Positions 1 through 6,835 of a DNA stretch of 64,000 bases are shown piece by piece. The DNA comes from Aromatoleum toluvorans (GTDB lineage Bacteria > Pseudomonadota > Gammaproteobacteria > Burkholderiales > Rhodocyclaceae), in the NCBI RefSeq assembly GCF_012910905.1, contig NZ_WTVN01000023.1, positions 1 to 64,000 on the forward strand, in the 5' to 3' direction. Positions within the stretch are counted from its first letter, which is position 1. The number at the start of each line of letters is the position of its first letter. The position numbers and the translations under genes were made by a program. Under the pieces are notes generated by a model. That model saw only the letters and a list, made by a program, of their open reading frames with translations. It made no database searches and was not told the DNA's origin.

Positions 1-1340
1 GTTTCGGGCGGGGGCGGGCGCTGCATCAGTTCGCGCACCAGCTCGCGGTTGTGCAGGATGTCGGGATCGTCCGGGCGTCGTTGCAGGGCCGCCTCGTAGG
101 CTTGCAGGGCGTCGTCCAGGCGCTGCAGGCGCGCCAGCGCGTTGCCACGGTTGTAGAGGGTGTCGGCATCGCCGAAGGGCTCCAGCAGCGCCGCTGCGTC
201 GGCATATTTGCCGGCGCGGTAGTATGCGACGGCTTTCCAGCGCGCGTCCGCGAATCGTGCGGCGGCGGCTTCGGCGGCGCCGTCTTGCAAGGCCTGCATT
301 GCGCGCTGGTCGGGGCGCTGCCACCAGTCGGCGAAGTCGCCGGCCTGCGCGGCGGGCGGGGGCAGCAGCAGGACGGCGACGAACATCGCGACGACGCCGC
401 GGCGGAAGGCGAGGGCGGCGAAGGGCAGCAGCAGTGCCAGCAGCCAGGGACCGAGGTCGCGCGGCGTCGCGGTTGTCGGGACCTGTTCCTGCCGCAAGGG
501 CATCGCAGCTTCGAGATGGGCGAGGAGGGTGCTGACGTCGCGGTCGTCCGTGCGCCGGGCGAGGTCGAGTCCACCGCTCGCGAGGACGGCGTCGTGCAAC
601 GCGGCGGTCGGGTTATCACTGCCGCTGTCAGCCAATCGCAGCCGCGAGACGCGCACGCGCGCAGCATGCAGATCGGCGACGGCCTGCAAGGTGGGCGCTG
701 TCGCGTCGTCAGTGGCGCTGAGCCAGAGCACGTCCCGCGTCGTCGTGTCGTTGTGGGCCAGCAGCTTCGCCGCCATCTGCAGCGCGCGTTCCGGCCGGTT
801 TCCGGCGACCGGGAGGACGTCCGGCGTCAGTTCCGCAACGAGCAGGCGCAGCGTCGCGGTGTCGGTGGTCGGTGGCGCGACGAGGTAGGGTTCCCCGGCG
901 TAGGCGATCAGTGCGGTCTGGCCGTCGGGCATGCGGGCGAGAAGATCGAGCAGCTTGATCTGCAGGGCTTCGACGAGGCTGCCGCCGGGCGCGTGCTCCG
1001 AGGCGGGCGACAGGTCGGCGACCAGCACGCGCATCGCGTCGCTGCGCAGGGCGACGTGCGTCCGGCCCTGCAGGGCGGGGCCGGACAGCGCAAGGATGGC
1101 GAGGGTCAGGCCGGCGGCGATCAGTGCACGCACGGTGCCGGTGCGCGTCGGCCTTGCCGGTTCGACCAGATGCGGGAGTAGCGCGGCATCGACCACGCCT
1201 GTCCAGTTGCCGAACGGGGACGGTGGTGTGCGGGACAACCGCCCGAGCAGCGCCCAAGCGGGCAGCAGGGCGAGCAGCCACCACGGACGCAGCAGGGTGA
1301 AGCCTGCGAAGCCGATCGCGAGATTGTCGGCGGGATTCAT
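1..1340 (-). CDS. BatB-like von Willebrand A protein with C-terminal TPR, partial (runs off the left edge)
   Basis: An open frame runs from an ATG at 1340 to base 1 without a stop, giving 446 visible codons. The N-terminus has hydrophobic segments (LLRPWWLLALLPAWALL), then a VWA-like domain whose metal-site motif is degenerate (VADLSPASE where DxSxS is expected). Two further membrane segments sit near residues 300-340. Last comes a TPR stretch (YYRAGKYADAAALLEP, LYNRGNALARLQRLDDALQA) running into DPDILHNRELV, which is typical of BatB/BatC fusions. The start overlaps the batA stop in an ATGA arrangement, so translation is probably coupled. The protein is likely a membrane-anchored periplasmic partner of MoxR and BatA in envelope stress or protein assembly. 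The family role is poorly defined, and the true C-terminus is not visible. Confidence 0.85.
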   Translation of the reverse strand, partial: MNPADNLAIGFAGFTLLRPWWLLALLPAWALLGRLSRTPPSPFGNWTGVVDAALLPHLVEPARPTRTGTVRALIAAGLTLAILALSGPALQGRTHVALRSDAMRVLVADLSPASEHAPGGSLVEALQIKLLDLLARMPDGQTALIAYAGEPYLVAPPTTDTATLRLLVAELTPDVLPVAGNRPERALQMAAKLLAHNDTTTRDVLWLSATDDATAPTLQAVADLHAARVRVSRLRLADSGSDNPTAALHDAVLASGGLDLARRTDDRDVSTLLAHLEAAMPLRQEQVPTTATPRDLGPWLLALLLPFAALAFRRGVVAMFVAVLLLPPPAAQAGDFADWWQRPDQRAMQALQDGAAEAAAARFADARWKAVAYYRAGKYADAAALLEPFGDADTLYNRGNALARLQRLDDALQAYEAALQRRPDDPDILHNRELVRELMQRPPPPE

Positions 1341-2329
1341 GCGCGGTGCGCCTGTGGTGGCGCCGGTCGACGACGCAGGGCGAGGATCGCGACGACGAGC
1401 AGCGCGGCGGCGAGCGGCCAGGGGTAAAGCTCGCGCGCGGGCCGCATCGCGATCTGGCCGAGGGCGAGCGGCTCGAGGCGGTCGACGAGGCGGTAGAACT
1501 CGGCCAGCGCCCGCCCGTCGGTGGCACGTCGATAGGTGCCGCCGGTCTGGTCGGCGAGCGCACGCAGCGTTTTTTCGTCGAGATCGGCTGCGGCGTTGGC
1601 GCTGTTGCCGCCTCCCGGCCCCGTGCCAATGCCGACGACGTGGATGCGTAATCCTTCGCGCTGCGCGATCCAGCCTGCCTGTTCCGGTGACAGCTGGCCG
1701 GCAGTGTTGGCGCCGTCGGTGAGCAGGACGAGCACGCGCTCGCTGCCGCGGAACTCGCGCACGCGGGTGGTGGCGAGGGCGATCGCGTCTCCGAGGGCGG
1801 TTTCCCGGCCGGCCAGGCCGATGGCGGTGTCGTCGAGCGCGGCGCGCACGGCCCGCAGGTCGAAGGTGAGCGGAGTGTGCAGATAGGCCTGTTTGCCGAA
1901 CACGATCAGGCCGACGCGGTCGCCGTCGCGGCGGGCGATGAAATCCTGCGCGAGCCGGCGCGCGACGTCCAGGCGGGTCAGGGGCGGGCCGTCGAGCGCG
2001 AGATCCGTGGTCCCCATGCTCGCCGACACGTCCAGCGCGAGCATCAGCTCGCGGCCGCTGACGGGCAGCACCTGCGAGTCGGACGGGCCCAGTGGCCGCG
2101 CGGCGGCAAGCACCAGCAGCACCCAGGCGAGCGTCGCGAGGAAGAGGTCGAGACTGGCGCGCGCGTGTGCGGTCCGTGACGCGGGAGCTTCCATGCCGGA
2201 TGTCCCGGCCGCGAACGGCGCGAGCGACGGGACGCGCAGGGCCGCATTTCCGTCCGTCGGCGGCAGCCAGCGCCTGACCAGCCAGGGTAACGGCAGGAGC
2301 GTCAGCAGCCACGGCCACAGGAAGCTCAT
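1337..2329 (-). CDS. BatA-like VWA-domain membrane protein
   Basis: A 330-residue protein. It starts MSFLWPWLLTLLPLPWLVRR, the usual N-terminal membrane anchor of Bat proteins, with a second membrane segment at about residues 62-80. The VWA domain carries an intact MIDAS motif, D100-V-S102-A-S104-M, and later a TDGANTAG segment. A last membrane helix lies near the C-terminus (WPLAAALLVVAILALRR). It starts inside the end of the DUF4381 gene and overlaps the next gene by 4 bases, so the block is one operon: MoxR, DUF58, DUF4381, BatA, BatB. The intact metal site suggests it binds a ligand in a Mg-dependent way, while its neighbour BatB has a degenerate site. The client or substrate is unknown. 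Confidence 0.9.
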   Translation of the reverse strand: MSFLWPWLLTLLPLPWLVRRWLPPTDGNAALRVPSLAPFAAGTSGMEAPASRTAHARASLDLFLATLAWVLLVLAAARPLGPSDSQVLPVSGRELMLALDVSASMGTTDLALDGPPLTRLDVARRLAQDFIARRDGDRVGLIVFGKQAYLHTPLTFDLRAVRAALDDTAIGLAGRETALGDAIALATTRVREFRGSERVLVLLTDGANTAGQLSPEQAGWIAQREGLRIHVVGIGTGPGGGNSANAAADLDEKTLRALADQTGGTYRRATDGRALAEFYRLVDRLEPLALGQIAMRPARELYPWPLAAALLVVAILALRRRPAPPQAHRA

Positions 2330-2805
2330 GGCGCGTTGCTCCTCAGCCAGCGCCGCGCGAGCGCCAGCAGGGCCTCGGCTTCGCCCTGGCTCAACGCTGG
2401 CGCTGCGGTCGCGGGACGATACGGCAGGGTGTCCAGCACCGCGCCCGCACCGGCGACGAATGCACCGTGCCCGCCGTGCGCGTCGAGGAAGTCCAGCCAT
2501 GCGGGACCGCTGAGGCCCGCTATCCGTGCGTCCGGAAAGCGCCGTCGCGCATAGCGGCGCAGCACGGTGCAGACCCCGCGCGCGAGTTCGACGGCATCGT
2601 GCGTCTGCGTGTGGGCGCGTGCGACGGCGTCGAGGTCGCGCAGGGCGGTCCGCAGCGGTTTGCCGCGCCGGTGACGGTACGCGAGCCAGGCGGCGACGGC
2701 GATTCCGGCCGCGAGGAGAAACCACCAGCCGGGCGCGGGTGGCCACGCCGCAGGGGGCGGCGGCAGGTGGATGTCCCTGAGCTGATCGATCGAAGGCGGG
2801 ATCAT
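2326..2805 (-). CDS. DUF4381 membrane protein
   Basis: A 159-residue protein beginning MIPPSIDQLRDIHLPPPPAAW. It has a single membrane helix (WWFLLAAGIAVAAWLAY, about residues 27-43) and then a basic, helical cytoplasmic part. The proline-rich DI.LP..P start before one helix is characteristic of DUF4381 proteins, which occur only between DUF58 and BatA genes. It overlaps both neighbours by 4 bases. It is probably a small structural subunit of the MoxR/VWA membrane complex. Nothing in the sequence suggests catalysis. Confidence 0.82.
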   Translation of the reverse strand: MIPPSIDQLRDIHLPPPPAAWPPAPGWWFLLAAGIAVAAWLAYRHRRGKPLRTALRDLDAVARAHTQTHDAVELARGVCTVLRRYARRRFPDARIAGLSGPAWLDFLDAHGGHGAFVAGAGAVLDTLPYRPATAAPALSQGEAEALLALARRWLRSNAP

Positions 2806-3713
2806 GCGGCGGCTTCCGGTCGCAACAACGAGGCGAGGATTCGCCGCGGGTCGTCGTGCGTGGCCAGGGGCAGGCGTGTCGCGCCGAGGCGTTGTGCCAG
2901 TGCGGCCAGCTGCGCGCTGCGTTGGCGAAACGGCGCGCCGTAGGCGTCGCGTACGGCCGGGTCGCGCAGGTCCAGCGTCCGTTCGCCGTCCGGGGCGGTA
3001 ATGCGGTAAATGCCCGGCGGCGGCGGCGAGGCTTCGAGGGCGTCGAAGACGTGCACGAGCGTGATGCCCGAGGCGCCGCGCAGTGTGGCGAGGGCGCGTT
3101 CGCCTGCCGCATCGAGATGGTGGAAATCGGACAGCACGATTGCGCGGGTGCCCGGCCGAACGGAGTGCGCAAACGCACGCAGCGCTGCCGTGAATGGCGC
3201 CGGAGCGGAGGTCGGAGTTGGTTCCGCGGCAGCCGCGACGAGCTGATGGATCAGTCCGAGGGCACCGCGCTCGCGTCCGCACGGGGGCTGTTCGCGATGG
3301 GTGTGCCCGTCATGGACGGTGCCGCCGATGCGATCGCCGGCGTCGATGGTCGCCCACGCGAGGAGTGCGGCCGTGCGCGCGGCGATTACCGACTTGAACG
3401 CGTGGCGGGTGCCGAAGCGCATCGTCGATCCCAGATCGACGAACACGCGGACCGGTCGCTCGCGTTCCGCGTGAAAGAGCTTGGTGAAGGGGCGGCCGCG
3501 CCGGGCCGTGTGGCGCCAGTCCATGCTGCGCAGATCGTCGCCGCCCTGGTACGGGCGCACCTCGGCGAAGTCCAGCCCCGCGCCGAGTCCGGGGCCGCGA
3601 TGCGCCCCGGCGCTCGTGTCGCGCCCGGCGTTCATCGAAATGCGCAACGCGGCAGCCTGGGCCCGCAGCGCGATCAGGTCGCGTGGTGTCGGAGCGATGG
3701 CGCTGGTCGGCAC
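2802..3713 (-). CDS. DUF58 domain protein of the MoxR-VWA operon
   Basis: A 303-residue soluble protein. The DUF58 signature RPYQGGDDLRSMDW is at residues 53-66, followed by RHTARRGRPFTKLF. After it comes a VWA-like fold (VRVFVDLGSTMRFGT; AIVLSDFHHLDA). No membrane helix is predicted by eye. It sits 48 bases downstream of the MoxR ATPase gene and overlaps DUF4381 by 4 bases. DUF58 proteins are thought to couple the MoxR AAA+ ATPase to membrane VWA partners. That role rests on family context; the sequence shows only the family and the operon position. Confidence 0.9.
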   Translation of the reverse strand: MPTSAIAPTPRDLIALRAQAAALRISMNAGRDTSAGAHRGPGLGAGLDFAEVRPYQGGDDLRSMDWRHTARRGRPFTKLFHAERERPVRVFVDLGSTMRFGTRHAFKSVIAARTAALLAWATIDAGDRIGGTVHDGHTHREQPPCGRERGALGLIHQLVAAAAEPTPTSAPAPFTAALRAFAHSVRPGTRAIVLSDFHHLDAAGERALATLRGASGITLVHVFDALEASPPPPGIYRITAPDGERTLDLRDPAVRDAYGAPFRQRSAQLAALAQRLGATRLPLATHDDPRRILASLLRPEAAA

Positions 3714-3761
3714 GGTTGGCTGGCGGGTCGTGGCGGGATGCGTTGGGATCGCGACCCGCGT

Positions 3762-4772
3762 TTATGGCGCCGGGACGCGTTCGAGCAGCGTCGCCGTCAG
3801 CGTGTCCGCAGTGAGGCCGTCGGCGATCGCCTCCCAGCCGGGCAGGATGCGGTGGCGGAGCACGTCCGGGGCCAGCGCCTGGATGTCGTCGGGCGACACA
3901 TAGTCGCGCCCGTGCAGCCAGGCGCGCGCGCGGGCGCAGCGGTCGAGCGCGATGCCGGCGCGCGGGCTGGCGCCGAAGCGCACGGCGCCAGCGAGATCGG
4001 GGCCGTACTGCTCCGGCGTGCGCGTCGCCGCGACGAGCCGCAGGATGTAGTCCTCGACGTTGGGGCTCATGTGTAGGTCGAGCACAGCGCGGCGGGCGGC
4101 GAACACCTGTTCCTGCGTGATCGCGGGTGACAGCGCGGGGCTGGCGGGGGACGCGATCCCGGCCCGGGCTTCCGCGCGGGCGAGGCGCAGGATGTCGCGC
4201 TCGACGGTCGCTTCGGGATAGCCGACGCGCACGTGCAGCAGGAAGCGGTCGAGTTGCGCCTCGGGCAGCGGGTAGGTGCCTTCGTGCTCGATCGGATTCT
4301 GCGTCGCGATGACGAGGAACAGGCGCGGCAGCGTGTGGGTCGTCTGTCCGATCGTCACCTGGCGCTCGGCCATCGCTTCGAGCAGCGCCGACTGCACCTT
4401 GGCCGGTGCGCGGTTGATCTCGTCCGCAAGCAGCAGGTGATGGAACAGCGGGCCGCGTTCGAAGTGGAAGCTGCCGTCCTGCGGGCGGAAGATCTCGCTG
4501 CCGGTGAGATCCGCCGGCAGCAGGTCGGGCGTGAACTGGATGCGGTGGAAGTCGGCGTCGATCAGCGCTGCCAGCGCATGGGCGGCGCGCGTCTTCGCGA
4601 CGCCCGGCGGTCCCTCGACGAGGAGGTGGCCGTCGGCGAGGAGTGCGACGAGGAGGCGCTCCACCAGGACGGCCTGCCCGAGCACGGCGCCTTCGAGCGT
4701 GCGGCGCAGCGTGTGGAAGGCGTCTGCGAGTGTCATGGGGCGGATCGGGGCGGGGGCGTCGGTCGATTTCAT
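3762..4772 (-). CDS. MoxR-family AAA+ ATPase
   Basis: A 336-residue protein. Walker A is GPPGVAKT (54-61) and Walker B is LLLADE (113-118) followed by the NRAP stretch typical of MoxR. The sensor-1 region reads IATQNPIEHEGTYPLPEAQ. I chose the ATG at 4772 (MKSTDAP); an in-frame upstream codon would add nine residues reading into the previous gene. It lies only 7 bases after the GT87-like gene, so it could be transcribed from the glycosyltransferase promoter. MoxR proteins act as chaperone-like ATPases for metal-center insertion or complex assembly, working with VWA proteins such as those encoded just downstream. Confidence 0.93.
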   Translation of the reverse strand: MKSTDAPAPIRPMTLADAFHTLRRTLEGAVLGQAVLVERLLVALLADGHLLVEGPPGVAKTRAAHALAALIDADFHRIQFTPDLLPADLTGSEIFRPQDGSFHFERGPLFHHLLLADEINRAPAKVQSALLEAMAERQVTIGQTTHTLPRLFLVIATQNPIEHEGTYPLPEAQLDRFLLHVRVGYPEATVERDILRLARAEARAGIASPASPALSPAITQEQVFAARRAVLDLHMSPNVEDYILRLVAATRTPEQYGPDLAGAVRFGASPRAGIALDRCARARAWLHGRDYVSPDDIQALAPDVLRHRILPGWEAIADGLTADTLTATLLERVPAP

Positions 4773-4779
4773 GGTGACC

Positions 4780-5946
4780 TCATGCGGGCTGCGCGGCATC
4801 CCGCGAGCGGAAGGCGAGCCACACGAGGGCGGCGAGCAGGGCGGCGAACAGGAAGGCGCCCTGGTTCTGCACCAGCCAGCGCATGTCGACGAGGCTCCGC
4901 CACGTCGCCGGAGCGGTCCCCCAGACGAGCGCGAGCTTGCGCAGCCACCAGATCGTGGCCGGCAGTGCGATGCCGAAGCCGCCGACCAGCGCGAGCCATT
5001 CGCGCCGCTCGCGGGCGTCGAGCGTCGGCCACAGCGCCAGGGCGAGCGGGATCAGCATGAGGCAGTCGTATTCCTTCAGGCGCGGCAGCAGCAGTGCCGT
5101 GCCGGCGACCGCCACGAGTGCCCGCAGCAGCGGCGTTGGCGCACGCGCGACTGCGCGCAGCGTGAGCACGACGGCGAACGCGGCCCACAAGGCGTAGGCG
5201 GCGACGATCGCCGTCCCGCCCTGCAGCTCCATGCCGGATTTACGCACCAGCATCGAGAAGCCGAAGCCCGGAACCTCGTTCGCGTGCCCGGTGGCGGCGC
5301 GCAGCCAGTCGGCAAAATGCACCGGAAAAAGCAGCGCGTCGCCGCCGTACCAAGCGGCAACGGCCAGCGCTCCGGCGAAGGGGAGGAGGATCTCGCGGCG
5401 CTGGAAGAACGGCAGCAGCAGGTAGGCCGCATACAGCGGCTTGAACGGCGCCATCGCGACGCCCAGCGCGGTGACGGGCCGTCCTCCGGCGCCGCGCCAG
5501 ATCAGCCACAGCAGTGCGCCGTAGAAGGGGACGCCCATGTTGCCGGACACCAGTTCCGATACGAACACGCCCGCGGCCGGCGCCAGCACGAGCAGTGCGA
5601 CCGCCCGGGTCGATCCGCCGATGCGGCCGGCCGCGTACAGGAAGAGGGCGCTGCCGGCGGCGTACGCGAGGACGTAGGCGTAGCCCAGCAGGGGCGTGCC
5701 GGTCATGGTCGCGAGCCCGGCGAGGAGGCGCGTGCCGGCGTAGGGATAGGTGTGTGGCAGGAAATAGCCTGCACAGTCGCCGACGAAGCGGTACGGGTCG
5801 TCGTGCGCGAGGGTCGCGTCGATTGCGCAGCGATAGACCGTGGCATCCCACAGCCAGGCGTGGTGCTCCAGCAGGAGGGACAGCCCGAACAGCACGCCCG
5901 GGACAAGGCACAGCGCAAGGCCGGTGCGCATCAGGATCGCGTTCAT
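4780..5946 (-). CDS. GT87-like (DUF2029) polytopic membrane glycosyltransferase
   Basis: A 388-residue, strongly hydrophobic protein with roughly 9-11 membrane segments. The first periplasmic loop reads LWDATVYRCAIDATLAHDDPYRF, which resembles the acidic loop of DUF2029/GT87 mannosyltransferases that use polyprenyl-phosphate sugars. Its start overlaps by 4 bases the end of the polyprenol-phosphate sugar synthase gene upstream. The enzyme making the lipid-linked sugar and a probable user of it are therefore translationally coupled. The acceptor is unknown. I call the family from topology and the loop motif, not from a catalytic signature. Confidence 0.75.
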   Translation of the reverse strand: MNAILMRTGLALCLVPGVLFGLSLLLEHHAWLWDATVYRCAIDATLAHDDPYRFVGDCAGYFLPHTYPYAGTRLLAGLATMTGTPLLGYAYVLAYAAGSALFLYAAGRIGGSTRAVALLVLAPAAGVFVSELVSGNMGVPFYGALLWLIWRGAGGRPVTALGVAMAPFKPLYAAYLLLPFFQRREILLPFAGALAVAAWYGGDALLFPVHFADWLRAATGHANEVPGFGFSMLVRKSGMELQGGTAIVAAYALWAAFAVVLTLRAVARAPTPLLRALVAVAGTALLLPRLKEYDCLMLIPLALALWPTLDARERREWLALVGGFGIALPATIWWLRKLALVWGTAPATWRSLVDMRWLVQNQGAFLFAALLAALVWLAFRSRDAAQPA

Positions 5947-6698
5947 CGTGCCTGCTGCTCCGCAACGCGCGAGCGCGGTGTGGCCACGGCGCCGTGCGCC
6001 AGTGCCCAGCGCGCGAACTCGACGATCTCGCGCAGGCCGAGCTTCGATGCCCCGACCTCGCGGTCGGGAAAATGCACCGGAATCTCGCGGACCTTCGCGC
6101 CGGCGCGCGCAGCGTTCTGCAGCATCGCGACGATGAACACGTAGCCCTGGGCCCTGACGTCGGCGAAGCGCGATTGGCGCAGCGCGGCGGTGCGCCATGC
6201 GCGGAAACCGGCCGTGCAGTCGCGCACCGGCGCGAGGCCCAGCCAATGGCGGGCGACCCGGTTGCCGGTCCACGAGAGCAGGCGGCGGCGCCAGCCCCAA
6301 TCTTGCGGCGTGCGGTTGCCGTCGAGGTAGCGGCTGCCGATGGCGACGTCGGCACCGTTCCCGATGGCGGCGAGCAGGCGCGGCAGGTCCGATGGGCTGT
6401 GCGAGAAATCGGCATCCATCTGGATCACGACGTCGGGGGCGTGATGGGCCAGCGCGTGATTCAGTCCGCGCACGTACGCCGCGCCGAGACCGACGCGCGG
6501 GCCGCTCAGCAGCGACACGCCGGGCAGCCGTGCGGCACACGCGCGTACTTCCGCGGCGGTGTCGTCGGGAGACTCGTCGTCCACCACGAGCACCTGCACC
6601 TGCCGGTCCGGCGCCGCGAGCGCCGCGTGCACCGCGCCGATCAGGCGCCCGATGTTGCCGCGCTCGTTGTAGGTGGGGATGACGACGACGATCTTCAT
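5943..6698 (-). CDS. Polyprenol-phosphate glycosyltransferase (dolichol-phosphate mannose synthase-like, GT2)
   Basis: A 251-residue GT-A protein starting MKIVVVIPTYNERGNIGRLI. It has the nucleotide-sugar motif VLVVDDESPDDT, the metal-binding DAD at 95-97 (QMDADFSHSP), GSRYLDGNR, and the acceptor-site part KVREIPVHFPDREVGASKL. It lacks a C-terminal membrane domain, so it is a short type DPM1 that works at the cytoplasmic face. It should transfer a hexose or mannose from a nucleotide sugar to polyprenyl phosphate. The downstream GT87-like gene is the natural user. The divergent GT2-radical SAM gene starts 138 bases away, with a weak TAGAAT -10-like element at 6779-6784 facing that gene. Confidence 0.9.
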   Translation of the reverse strand: MKIVVVIPTYNERGNIGRLIGAVHAALAAPDRQVQVLVVDDESPDDTAAEVRACAARLPGVSLLSGPRVGLGAAYVRGLNHALAHHAPDVVIQMDADFSHSPSDLPRLLAAIGNGADVAIGSRYLDGNRTPQDWGWRRRLLSWTGNRVARHWLGLAPVRDCTAGFRAWRTAALRQSRFADVRAQGYVFIVAMLQNAARAGAKVREIPVHFPDREVGASKLGLREIVEFARWALAHGAVATPRSRVAEQQAR

Positions 6699-6835
6699 GG
6701 AAATTCGTTGCCCGGCCGTGGCTGCGCGGGGCGGACGTCGACCAGGCACGTGGCGACGGCTGCAGCTGCCGGGGCGCGTAGAATACAGGCCCACGCCCAC
6801 CGGATCCACTCGCGTTTCATGCAAACGTCAAGCGC

